Source of the DNA: Paenibacillus_AA sp045062745
GTDB lineage: Bacteria > Bacillota > Bacilli > Paenibacillales > NBRC-103111
Direction: 5' to 3'
Length of the DNA: 64,000 nucleotides
NCBI RefSeq assembly: GCF_045062745.1
Contig: NZ_JBJGED010000028.1
Coordinates: forward strand, 39,319 to 103,318
The notes under the pieces were generated by a model that was not told the origin of the DNA, ran no database searches, and saw nothing but the letters and a program-made list of their open reading frames with translations. Shown here one piece after another: positions 36,179 to 43,578 of the stretch. Position numbers and translations under genes: made by a program. Within the stretch, counting starts at the first letter, position 1. Each line of letters begins with the position of its first letter.

Positions 36179-36227
36179 AAAAACGCGATTTTTATTCGAC
36201 CTCGGATAAAAACTCGCGTTTTTTTTG
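36179..36227 (+). terminator. rho-independent terminator hairpin
   Basis: An imperfect stem (AAAAACGCGATTTTTAT against ATAAAAACTCGCGTTTTT) with a 10-base loop is followed by a run of eight T's. It ends transcription from the phosphatase side, 70 bases before the CBM48 gene. Confidence 0.75.
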
Positions 36228-36297
36228 ATTCAATCGGGCCGGGGAGGTGTATTAAGCGATATAGACACATCAGGGAACACGGAAAGGGGATAGCACA

Positions 36298-36654
36298 ATG
36301 ACGACTGCATCCGCAAATGCAACTTTACGCCATGCGCACCCGTCCCTTGCGAAGTATATCCGGAATTTGTTTCCCAATCAGGGGGAGAAGGCCGGGGTCG
36401 CGTTTACGATCTGGCAGCCGAATGCCAAGCATGTTAGCGTCGTTGGCCCTTTCAACGGCTGGGACGGAAGGCGCCATCGCATGACCGAGCAAGACGGGAC
36501 TTGGACGCTGTTCATCCCGATTAGCGAAACGAGAGGCCCCTACAAATACGAGGTGACGACGCAGGATGACGAGGCGTATCTCATCTCGGCCGTCCCGTAC
36601 ATCGTGCCGCTGCACACGCGGCTCGCGAGCTTGGAGAGGAGGTTGGTGTTATGA
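36298..36654 (+). CDS. stand-alone CBM48/GlgB N-domain-like protein
   Basis: This 118-residue protein matches only the early immunoglobulin-like (E-set/CBM48) domain of glycogen branching enzyme. It has VAFTIWQPNAKHVSVVGPFNGWDGRRH and GTWTLFIPISETRGPYKYEV, i.e. the ...WAPNAxxVxVxGDFNGWD... pattern. The catalytic amylase barrel of GlgB is absent. It is not simply a decayed stub, because its stop overlaps the next gene by 4 bases (ATGA), a sign of coupled translation. It may bind alpha-glucans or act as an adaptor domain; a fragment left by gene loss is the alternative. AAAGGGGA precedes the ATG. Confidence 0.7.
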   Translation: MTTASANATLRHAHPSLAKYIRNLFPNQGEKAGVAFTIWQPNAKHVSVVGPFNGWDGRRHRMTEQDGTWTLFIPISETRGPYKYEVTTQDDEAYLISAVPYIVPLHTRLASLERRLVL

Positions 36655-37211
36655 AGAGGATCAGTCTCATCAGCCTGCTCCTCGGAGGCTCCCTGCTCTG
36701 GGCCGGCTATACGTGGGAGGAAGCGTCGAAGCCGTCGGAGCCTCCGCTGCCTCACTTCTCGGAGCCGGCACTAGCCGTCGTTCACTTGGACCATACCGTT
36801 CCGTCGGAGCCGAAGGCTGCGAAGCCGTATTATCACCTGCAGATGGTGGAAGGCATCTCGCTCCAGGATAATCAGGAGGCGGTCGTTGAAGTGCTGGGCG
36901 AGCCGGAGGCGATCCAGCCCGATCCTTACACCGCGCAGTGCGAAGTGTACCGGTATCCCGGCATCGACGTCGGCTTCAGCATGGGTATGGTGGATTTCGT
37001 CCGGGTGCTGCCGGAGGCGGGGACGATCGACATCGACGGCAGCCCGATTCCGATCACGCTGGAAGCTGTAGTGGACGAGCTCGGCAAGCCGGATTTCGTC
37101 GCGGAGGACGGGCTCGTGTTCAAGCGGCAGCAAGCGGCGCTTAAGCTGTTCGTGAGCAGCGAGACGCAGCAGCTGACCTCGATCGATTATTTTCACCGGA
37201 CGAGCTCCTGA
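36651..37211 (+). CDS. secreted hypothetical protein
   Basis: This 186-residue protein has an N-terminal signal-like segment (MKRISLISLLLGGSLLWAGY) with no lipobox. Beyond a Pro-rich linker come two similar segments, each beginning like LQDNQEAVVEVLGEPEA and ITLEAVVDELGKPDF, which suggests an internal duplication of a beta-lactamase-inhibitor/BamE-like small domain with its VxxxLGxP motif. No enzyme residues were recognised. It overlaps the CBM48 gene by 4 bases, so the two are co-translated, and it lies 75 bases ahead of the first RsbV gene. Confidence 0.7.
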   Translation: MKRISLISLLLGGSLLWAGYTWEEASKPSEPPLPHFSEPALAVVHLDHTVPSEPKAAKPYYHLQMVEGISLQDNQEAVVEVLGEPEAIQPDPYTAQCEVYRYPGIDVGFSMGMVDFVRVLPEAGTIDIDGSPIPITLEAVVDELGKPDFVAEDGLVFKRQQAALKLFVSSETQQLTSIDYFHRTSS

Positions 37212-37285
37212 TGCGCCGTGGCGTGTACATTGCCGGGCATGTTTGATACACTGAATCATATAACGAATGGTTGGGAGTGGAGAGT

Positions 37286-37606
37286 ATGACGCTAGGCAAA
37301 TTCCGTATCGACATCCAGCAGACAGAAGAGGCGAATTTGGTCCGGTTAGCCGGGGAACTCGATCTCTCTGCCGCCGCGGAGCTTCGCACCGCTCTTGACC
37401 CTGTCGTCCATCAGGCGGACAAGACGCTGATCCTCGACTTCGGGGAGTTGACATATATCGACAGCACGGGAATCGGCATCCTCGTGTCCGTCGTGAAGAT
37501 TCGAGACGAGAATCGCGGACCGTTCCGCGTGAGGCATATTCCGGCGGGGATCAAGAAGCTGCTCGATTTGACCGGAATTTCCGCATTTTTAACAGAAAGG
37601 GCGTAA
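37286..37606 (+). CDS. rsbV: anti-sigma factor antagonist (STAS), copy 1
   Basis: This is a 106-residue STAS-domain anti-anti-sigma factor of the RsbV/SpoIIAA type. The phosphorylatable Ser is Ser60 in ELTYIDSTGIGIL; unphosphorylated, such proteins capture their RsbW partner and release the sigma factor. The ATG at 37286 is used because GTGGAGAG precedes it; the TTG at 37271 would overlap that site. Its rsbW partner starts 10 bases downstream. A second rsbV-rsbW pair, more directly tied to sigB, lies 1.1 kb on. Confidence 0.93.
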   Translation: MTLGKFRIDIQQTEEANLVRLAGELDLSAAAELRTALDPVVHQADKTLILDFGELTYIDSTGIGILVSVVKIRDENRGPFRVRHIPAGIKKLLDLTGISAFLTERA

Positions 37607-37615
37607 GGCAACAGC

Positions 37616-38059
37616 ATGAATAGCGTACGGTTGGTCATTCCGGCAGATGCGGGCTACGTCGATGTCGTCCGACTCTGCCTCTACGGGTTAGCATCGAAGT
37701 CGGGATTTTCCTACGAAGAGATCGAGGACATGAAGGTCGCGGTCGCGGAAGCGTGCAACAACGCGGTCCTGCATGCTTATCCGGTTCATGAGGCCGGTGT
37801 CATAGACATTAGCTTCGAGCCGGAGGATTCGCAGTTCACGATCGTGGTGAAGGACAGCGGGCTCAGCTTCAATCCGCTGCCGGCGCTCGAGCAGGCCGCC
37901 CCGATTCGGGCCGAACGGCCGCAGGAGCTCCGGGAGGGGGGGCTCGGCCTATATTTGATGCAGGCGTTGATGGATGAAGTCACAGTGGAGAACGATCACG
38001 GAACGATTGTGAAGCTGGTTAAATATAAAACGAATGGGTCTCCACGGGTGCACGGTTAA
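37616..38059 (+). CDS. rsbW: anti-sigma factor serine kinase, copy 1
   Basis: This 147-residue GHKL-type kinase (RsbW/SpoIIAB) binds a sigma factor and phosphorylates its STAS antagonist. The N-box is visible in KVAVAEACNNAVLHAY, the G1 region in VVKDSGLSF and the G2 region in EGGLGLYLMQALMDEV. Length is normal. It follows its rsbV by 10 bases. Unlike the second pair it has no sigma gene next to it, so it may act on SigB jointly or regulate another target. Its sequence is clearly homologous to copy 2 (39049-39492), sharing the same 15-residue N-box start. Confidence 0.92.
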   Translation: MNSVRLVIPADAGYVDVVRLCLYGLASKSGFSYEEIEDMKVAVAEACNNAVLHAYPVHEAGVIDISFEPEDSQFTIVVKDSGLSFNPLPALEQAAPIRAERPQELREGGLGLYLMQALMDEVTVENDHGTIVKLVKYKTNGSPRVHG

Positions 38060-38113
38060 TCAATTGCCGCTGGGTCCGTTTTTTTTTACGCTCTGTATTT
38101 TTGGGACAAAGGC

Positions 38114-38139
38114 GTTTCAAAATCGCGACCGCGGGGTAA
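38114..38139 (+). promoter_or_regulatory. SigB-type promoter of the ytxG-like gene
   Basis: This reads GTTTCA-N14-GGGTAA, a near-consensus SigB promoter, with the -10 ending 34 bases before the ATG of the DUF948 gene. Confidence 0.8.
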
Positions 38140-38173
38140 TCATACGGTAGCAACCGGGTGGGAGGGATTCGAT

Positions 38174-38626
38174 ATGCTATGGCAGATCAGTTTGATTATC
38201 GTGGCGCTGGCCTTCGGCGTCCTCGTGTATTATTTGGTCCAGACGCTGAAGTCGCTCCGGGGCTCGCTCGACGAGATCCGCGAGACGATGGCCGGCATGA
38301 AGGGCGAACTGGCGCAAGTGAGCACCGAGGTCAAGGATGTGCTGCACAATACGAATCAAATGGCGGTGGACGTCCGGACGAAGCTCCAGGATCTCGAGCC
38401 GCTGTTCCGTTCCGTGAACGATGTAGGCACGATGATTCATGAATTGACCCGAACGGTCAAGGAATCGGCTTCGAGCGTCGCTACCGTCATCCAGGACGGA
38501 CGCCGCCGAGCGCTAACGGCCGCCCCGGGCAAGGTGCAGAAGGTCATGAGCGGCATTCCCGTCGCGATCGACCTGTGGAACAGCTTCCGGCAACGCAAGG
38601 ACCGGCATACGGCCGCGATGAAATAG
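38174..38626 (+). CDS. DUF948 (YtxG-like) stress protein
   Basis: This 150-residue protein has one N-terminal transmembrane helix (residues about 4-22, SLIIVALAFGVLVYYLV) and then a long cytoplasmic helical domain with the DUF948 pattern TLKSLRGSLDEIRETM and ELTRTVKESASSV. B. subtilis YtxG, the counterpart, lies in the SigB-regulated ytxGHJ operon; here the ytxH-like gene is on the other side of the cluster (34290). A SigB-type promoter is found just upstream. GGAGGGA precedes the ATG. Its insertion between the two rsbVW pairs is unusual. It may be co-transcribed with the downstream rsbV2-rsbW2-sigB genes, giving autoregulation. Confidence 0.87.
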   Translation: MLWQISLIIVALAFGVLVYYLVQTLKSLRGSLDEIRETMAGMKGELAQVSTEVKDVLHNTNQMAVDVRTKLQDLEPLFRSVNDVGTMIHELTRTVKESASSVATVIQDGRRRALTAAPGKVQKVMSGIPVAIDLWNSFRQRKDRHTAAMK

Positions 38627-38689
38627 CCGTTCAAGTTCAATCCGAGAACACTAGACCAGATCAAGTGACGAATCTTGAAGGGGGAACCT

Positions 38690-39052
38690 ATGTTGAACGC
38701 CATTCATACCTTTAACGTGACTAAACAACGGACGGAGTCGGCTTACATCGTGTCGCTCGCCGGAGAGCTGGATTTGTCCGTAGCGACCGACCTCGTGGAA
38801 GAGCTGCAGCCGCTCATCGCCCAGACCGATCGGGCGTTCGTCTTCGACCTGCGGCAGCTGCAGTACATCGACTCTACCGGCATCGGCATCATCGTCTCGA
38901 TTCTGAAATCGCGGGCGGCCCTGCAGGCGCCCTTCGCCGTCCGGAACGTTCCGCCGAAAATCAAGCGGTTGTTCGACTTAACGGGCATCTCCCGGCATTT
39001 GCCGCAGGAACCGGCGTCCACAGCCGATGAAGGGGCGGGGCGATCGTCATGA
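38690..39052 (+). CDS. rsbV: anti-sigma factor antagonist (STAS), copy 2
   Basis: This second STAS antagonist (120 residues) has the phosphorylatable Ser62 in QLQYIDSTGIGIIVS. ATG 38690 follows GAAGGGGG; the TTG at 38675 is less likely. Compared with copy 1 it has a longer N-terminal strand and a C-terminal extension of about 10 residues rich in Pro/Ser. Its stop overlaps rsbW copy 2 by 4 bases, which in turn overlaps sigB by 4, forming a tight rsbV-rsbW-sigB unit. Confidence 0.93.
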   Translation: MLNAIHTFNVTKQRTESAYIVSLAGELDLSVATDLVEELQPLIAQTDRAFVFDLRQLQYIDSTGIGIIVSILKSRAALQAPFAVRNVPPKIKRLFDLTGISRHLPQEPASTADEGAGRSS

Positions 39053-39492
39053 CGAATTCATGTGTATCCTTATCGATTCCCGCCCAAGCCGCCTACCTGG
39101 ATATTGTCCGGCTGACGTTATATGGCATCGCCGTAAAGGCCGGCTTTTCGTTCGAAGACATTGAGGACATGAAGGTAGCGGTCGCGGAAGCGTGCAACAA
39201 TGCGATTCTTCACGCTTATGAAGGCCGGAATGCGGGGCTTGTGGAGCTGAAGTTCGAGCTGGAGGATGGACGCATCGTCATTCACGTGAAGGACGAGGGC
39301 GTTAGCTTCGATTACGAGCATGCTGCACTCCGGGTCGTTCCCCTCCACGATCAGCCTCTGCGCGAAGCGAAGGTGGGCGGACTCGGGCTGTTCATGATGC
39401 AGGCGCTGATGGACGATGTGCAAGTGAATACCGAACGCGGTACGGAAGTGATCCTGACGAAGCATTTCAGCAGAAAAGAGGAGATGGCATGA
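39049..39492 (+). CDS. rsbW: anti-sigma-B factor kinase, copy 2
   Basis: This 147-residue RsbW-type GHKL kinase has the N-box KVAVAEACNNAILHAYEG, G1 VKDEGVSFD and G2 VGGLGLFMMQALMDDV. It overlaps both the upstream STAS gene and the downstream sigma gene by 4 bases. This coupling is the classical arrangement for an anti-sigma factor that holds SigB inactive by 1:1 binding, and it makes this copy the likely direct SigB inhibitor. Confidence 0.94.
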   Translation: MTNSCVSLSIPAQAAYLDIVRLTLYGIAVKAGFSFEDIEDMKVAVAEACNNAILHAYEGRNAGLVELKFELEDGRIVIHVKDEGVSFDYEHAALRVVPLHDQPLREAKVGGLGLFMMQALMDDVQVNTERGTEVILTKHFSRKEEMA

Positions 39493-40256
39493 CTTCCAAT
39501 GCATCTTCACAATCCGAGCATGAAATGATCGCTCACATGCAAGCGTACCAAGAGACGGACTGCAAGGAGGCGGCGACGGCGCTGCTGCTGCATTACGAGC
39601 CGATCGTGCGGATGGCGGCGGGGAAAATGTCTCGCAGCCGTCCCGATCTGTATGAGGATCTGTTCCAGGTCGGCGAAATGTCCATGCTGCGCCTGTTCAA
39701 GCAATTCGACGCCTCCTTGGGCATTCCGTTCGAAGCTTATGCGATGAAGTGCCTGATCGGCCATCTGAAAAATTATTTGCGGGACAAGTCCTGGTACATT
39801 CAAGTGCCGCGGCGCGTCAAGGAGAAGGGCTTACTCGTGCAAAAAACGATTGACGAGCTGACCGTCCAACTGGAGCGGTCCCCGAGGATCGACGAGATCG
39901 CCGCGCACTTGGAATTGTCCGAGGAGGAGACCATCGAGATTCTCGCCGGCCGCGAGCATTACCATTACACGTCGCTTGACACCCCGCTGTCCCAAGAAGG
40001 CGACAGTGCCACAATCGGAGATCTCATTGCCGTCCAGGGCGACGAGTATGACGCGCTGGAGCATCGTCTCGATCTGGAGGAAGCGATGGAGCACTTAAAG
40101 CCTGAGGAGCAGCGAGTGCTGCTGCTGGCCTACAATGAAGGGCATTCGCAGCGTTATATCGCCGGCGAGCTGGGCGTCTCGCAGATGAGCGTCTCCCGCA
40201 TCCAGAAGCGCGCGATCGCGAAGCTGAAGGACTTGCTGGCCGACCAACTCCCGTAA
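39489..40256 (+). CDS. sigB: RNA polymerase sigma-B type factor
   Basis: This is a 255-residue sigma-70 family factor of the SigB/SigF/SigG group. Region 2 is seen in DLYEDLFQVGEMSMLRLFKQFD and GIPFEAYAMKCLIGHLKNYLRD, followed by WYIQVPRRVKEKG; region 3 is in the middle, and region 4.2 is QRYIAGELGVSQMSVSRIQK. It is the last of the coupled rsbV-rsbW-sigB unit. Five GTTTCA-N13/14-GG(G)TAA-like sites in the window fit a SigB consensus and are its probable targets. The Leu/Glu-rich N-terminus is slightly longer than in B. subtilis SigB. Confidence 0.93.
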   Translation: MTSNASSQSEHEMIAHMQAYQETDCKEAATALLLHYEPIVRMAAGKMSRSRPDLYEDLFQVGEMSMLRLFKQFDASLGIPFEAYAMKCLIGHLKNYLRDKSWYIQVPRRVKEKGLLVQKTIDELTVQLERSPRIDEIAAHLELSEEETIEILAGREHYHYTSLDTPLSQEGDSATIGDLIAVQGDEYDALEHRLDLEEAMEHLKPEEQRVLLLAYNEGHSQRYIAGELGVSQMSVSRIQKRAIAKLKDLLADQLP

Positions 40257-40263
40257 GGGGCGT

Positions 40264-40289
40264 GTTTCAAGTCCCCCGGATTCGGTTTA
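40264..40289 (+). promoter_or_regulatory. possible SigB-type promoter
   Basis: GTTTCA-N14-GGTTTA lies between sigB and the next small gene, 35 bases ahead of its start. The -10 departs from the consensus at the third base. Confidence 0.5.
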
Positions 40290-40323
40290 TATAATCGTAT
40301 CCTTAGTAAAGGCGGTGAGTTCA

Positions 40324-40650
40324 ATGGACATCAGGCACCGGATCAGCTTCAAGGATGGCGAGATGCTCGTGTGCAGGGACGAGGACGATACGTATCATGT
40401 GAGCATTCGATCCATTGTGAATCCCTTGAGTCGCGGCAACATTCTGGACCGCTTCGATGATGAGAGACAAGCTCTCGATGCAGCCGAACGATTCCATTGG
40501 ATGTATGCGCTTGCGAAAGAAAACGGCTATTATCTGAAAAACGATTGCTTCATCAAACCGAATAAGAAGGAGATTCATATCGGCATCATGAGAGACGGGA
40601 CGATAACGCGAGAACAATATATTCTCCAGCTGCAAGAGGAGCCGATTTAG
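40324..40650 (+). CDS. hypothetical protein
   Basis: This 108-residue soluble protein was not recognised. ATG 40324 follows AAAGGCGG by 8 bases (the GTG at 40315 overlaps that site). It has a mixed alpha/beta composition with DIRHRISFKDGEMLVCRDED at the start and a Tyr/Lys/Asn-rich end (NGYYLKNDCFIKPNKKE), with two Cys. A candidate SigB-type promoter precedes it and a terminator follows, so it is probably an independently transcribed member of the stress group. Confidence 0.7.
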   Translation: MDIRHRISFKDGEMLVCRDEDDTYHVSIRSIVNPLSRGNILDRFDDERQALDAAERFHWMYALAKENGYYLKNDCFIKPNKKEIHIGIMRDGTITREQYILQLQEEPI

Positions 40651-40655
40651 CGGGC

Positions 40656-40677
40656 AACGGGCATCATGCCCGTTTTT
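40656..40677 (+). terminator. rho-independent terminator
   Basis: A 9-bp stem (AACGGGCAT / ATGCCCGTT) with a 1-base loop on paper, effectively a 7-bp stem and 5-base loop, is followed by TTTTTC, 6 bases after the stop codon. Confidence 0.85.
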
Positions 40678-40720
40678 CGTTCGTTTATAGATACAGAGAA
40701 GGGATTTAAATCCCCGGGGT

Positions 40721-40774
40721 CCCCGCAAAGGGGCTCTGCCCTGGAATAAGCTACGAAGGCCCACGTTTGTGGGG
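40721..40774 (-). repeat. palindrome-ended intergenic repeat, copy B
   Basis: This 54-base element, read on the minus strand, starts CCCCACAAA and ends CTTTGCGGGG, as copy A at 35999 does. The interiors share TATTCC and are otherwise diverged. It lies just upstream of the hybrid kinase gene. Confidence 0.6.
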
Positions 40775-40793
40775 TGTTATTAAGGAGGGTGTT

Positions 40794-43568
40794 ATGGGCA
40801 AGCGTTGGCACTTCAGTATCCGGGCGAAAATGATGCTTGGGTACATTTTTGTTATCCTCTGTCTCGGCGTAACGATTCTGATCGTCGTGGACCGGATCGG
40901 GTCCAGGCAGGAAGCGATCGATTACATTACCGACCATGACCTGCAGGTCCACAATCTGATCAACCGGATGGAGAAGGTAGTCCTGGACATGGAGACCGGC
41001 CAGCGCGGGTTCATCATTACGGGGGACGAGCGATATCTGGACCCGTATAAAGAGGGATCGCAAATCTGGATGAACGCGTATATGCAGCTGCACGGGCTGC
41101 TAGCGGACAATCCTAGCCAGCAGGCGACTCTGGAAACGGTGAAGCCGCTTCTCGACAACTGGATTCAAACTTCGGGTGAAGTGTCGATCCGGCTGAAGCG
41201 GGAGAACCGGTCGGCTGAGCTGCTTGAATGGTTCAAGCAGGATCCGGGCAAGCCCATTATCGATCAGATCCGGGCTTCCTTCGACACGATACGTGGTACG
41301 GAATCCAAGCTGACCGAAGCGCGGGCGGAAGGCTTAAAGGACGATTACCGGAATTTGACGATCGTCTTGTTCGTCCTTTTGTCCCTCATATCGGTCGTCT
41401 CTCTCGCGGTCGCCCTCTTCATCTCCGGCGTCATTGTCCGGACGATCCGGCAGGTGATCCGGGCGATCCAGCACATTGCGTCGTCCAAGGCCGACATGAC
41501 CGAACGCGTCGAGGTTCGCACTAGAGACGAAATCCAAGAGCTGGCCGATGCCACCAACAGGCTGCTGGATAATTTGGGGGAAGAGAATTGGGTGCAGACG
41601 AACATCGCAGAGGTGGCGACCCAGTTCCAGGGCATTCATCATCTGACGGATCTGTCCGAAGCGATCGTCGGGAAGCTCGCTCCCCTGCTCGGCGCGGGTT
41701 ATGGCGTCCTCTATCTGAATAAGGAACAGAGCGGTCAGCCGCTTTTGACGAAGATGGGGGCTTACGCCGGTTCCGAGGGGGATCCCGCCCGAATCAGCTT
41801 CAAGCCGGGCGAGGGGCTGGTCGGACAATGCGCATTGGACAAGCAGGTTCTCCTGCTGCAGGACGTGCCGGAGACGTACATCCGCGTCTCCTCGGGACTC
41901 GGACAGGCGGCCCCGCGCAGCATTCTGATCGCCCCGATCGTGTTCGAGGGACATGTCGAGGCGGTGCTGGAGTTCGCTTCGTTCGATGAGTTCGAACCCC
42001 GGCATGTGTCGTTGCTGAAGCAGCTGCTGGACCCGCTCGGCGCGATGCTGAACAGCGTGCGCAGCCGGGTGGAGATCGAGCGGCTCCTGAACGAGTCGCA
42101 GATGCTGACCGAGGAGCTGCAGGCGCAGTCCGAAGAGCTCCAGGCGCAGTCGGAGGAGCTGCAGATGCAGCAGGAGCAGCTTCGCCAAAGCAACGAGTTC
42201 CTGGAAGAGCACAATCATTACGTCGAGCAGAAGGCGGCCGAGCTGAAGAGGGCGAAGGAGGAGCTGGAGGAATACTCGGTTCAGCTGGAGCGGAGCTCGC
42301 AGTACAAGTCCGACTTCCTCGCGAACATGTCGCATGAGCTGCGGACGCCGCTCAACAGCATTCTGATCTTGTCGCAGCTGCTCGCGGAGAACGAAGAAGG
42401 CCGGCTGTCGAACGAAGAAGAGGACTATTCCCGCGTCATCTATACCGCAGGCAAGGATCTGCTGGCCCTGATCGACGACATTCTGGACTTGTCCAAGGTT
42501 GAGGCCGGCAAGATCGACATCATGGTGGACGAGGTCAATCTGACGGAGCTGCCGCAGCTGCTGAAGCTTGTTTTCGAACCGATCGCGCAGCAGAAAGGTC
42601 TGTCGTTCCAGGTGGAGTCCGATCCGAATGTGCCGGACTTGATGCTGACGGACGGGCAGCGCCTGCAGCAGGTGCTCAAGAATTTGTTGTCCAATGCCTT
42701 CAAATTTACGGATCACGGCTCCGTATCGTTCCGGGTGGAGCGCATCGAGGCGGCTCGCGTGCAGCATCTGCTGCCGGTTCAGCCGGACGAGCTCGTCGTC
42801 GCGTTCTCCATCTCGGACACCGGGATCGGCATTCCGGCGGACAAGCAGAAGCTCATCTTCGAAGCGTTCCAGCAGGCCGACGGGACGACGAATCGCCAAT
42901 ACGGCGGCACGGGCCTCGGCCTCTCGATCTGCCGGGAGTTCAGCCGGCTGCTCGGCGGCTGCATCACGGTCGAGAGCAGCCCTGGGGAAGGCAGCACGTT
43001 CACGCTGATCTTGCCGGAATTCAAGACCGGGGAGCCTGCGCCGGGACCGCACCGAGAGGTGGCCGCCACGGCGGAGGCGGTCGGTCCGACGGAAGCCGAC
43101 CCGCCGTTCAAGCCTTCGGCTGTGCCGCTCAGCGAGAACGGCACGGCGGGCTCCATTGTCGACGAGGCGACCGGGCAAGCCGACGTCGCTTTGTTCGCCG
43201 GGAAGCGGGTGCTGCTCGTCGACGATGACGCGCGCAACGTCTTCGCCTTGGTCACGGCGCTGGAGAGCAAGCAGGTGACGGTGGAAGTGGCGGAAAACGG
43301 CAGGCAAGCCTTGGATAAGCTGCGGGAGTCGCAGAACTGGGATCTCGTGCTCATGGATATTATGATGCCGGTGATGGACGGCTACGAAGCGATGCAGGCG
43401 ATCCGTAAGGAGCTGGAGCTGAAGGAGCTGCCGATCATCGCCCTGACGGCCAAGGCGATGAAGAACGCGAGGGAGCAATGCCTGGCCGCGGGCGCTTCGG
43501 ATTATATCAGCAAGCCGCTGAATCTGGAGCAGCTCTACTCCCTCATGCGGGTATGGCTGACGAAGTAG
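40794..43568 (+). CDS. CHASE3-HAMP-GAF hybrid sensor kinase
   Basis: This 924-residue hybrid kinase has TM1 (about 12-30), then a CHASE3 sensor domain (METGQRGFIITGDERYLDPY) and TM2 (about 190-212). HAMP and GAF domains follow (about 280-420). Next comes a long coiled coil whose core repeats EELQAQS twice and then EELQMQQEQL. The HisKA has His514 in MSHELRTPLNSIL; the HATPase has NLLSNAFKFT and GGTGLGLSI. After a Pro/Ala-rich linker there is a C-terminal receiver with Asp855 in LVLMDIMMPVMDG. Start ATG 40794 follows AAGGAGGG. A CheR methyltransferase follows 10 bases after the stop. The Gln/Glu-rich coil resembles receptor methylation helices. Confidence 0.93.
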   Translation: MGKRWHFSIRAKMMLGYIFVILCLGVTILIVVDRIGSRQEAIDYITDHDLQVHNLINRMEKVVLDMETGQRGFIITGDERYLDPYKEGSQIWMNAYMQLHGLLADNPSQQATLETVKPLLDNWIQTSGEVSIRLKRENRSAELLEWFKQDPGKPIIDQIRASFDTIRGTESKLTEARAEGLKDDYRNLTIVLFVLLSLISVVSLAVALFISGVIVRTIRQVIRAIQHIASSKADMTERVEVRTRDEIQELADATNRLLDNLGEENWVQTNIAEVATQFQGIHHLTDLSEAIVGKLAPLLGAGYGVLYLNKEQSGQPLLTKMGAYAGSEGDPARISFKPGEGLVGQCALDKQVLLLQDVPETYIRVSSGLGQAAPRSILIAPIVFEGHVEAVLEFASFDEFEPRHVSLLKQLLDPLGAMLNSVRSRVEIERLLNESQMLTEELQAQSEELQAQSEELQMQQEQLRQSNEFLEEHNHYVEQKAAELKRAKEELEEYSVQLERSSQYKSDFLANMSHELRTPLNSILILSQLLAENEEGRLSNEEEDYSRVIYTAGKDLLALIDDILDLSKVEAGKIDIMVDEVNLTELPQLLKLVFEPIAQQKGLSFQVESDPNVPDLMLTDGQRLQQVLKNLLSNAFKFTDHGSVSFRVERIEAARVQHLLPVQPDELVVAFSISDTGIGIPADKQKLIFEAFQQADGTTNRQYGGTGLGLSICREFSRLLGGCITVESSPGEGSTFTLILPEFKTGEPAPGPHREVAATAEAVGPTEADPPFKPSAVPLSENGTAGSIVDEATGQADVALFAGKRVLLVDDDARNVFALVTALESKQVTVEVAENGRQALDKLRESQNWDLVLMDIMMPVMDGYEAMQAIRKELELKELPIIALTAKAMKNAREQCLAAGASDYISKPLNLEQLYSLMRVWLTK

Positions 43569-43578
43569 GGGGATGAGC

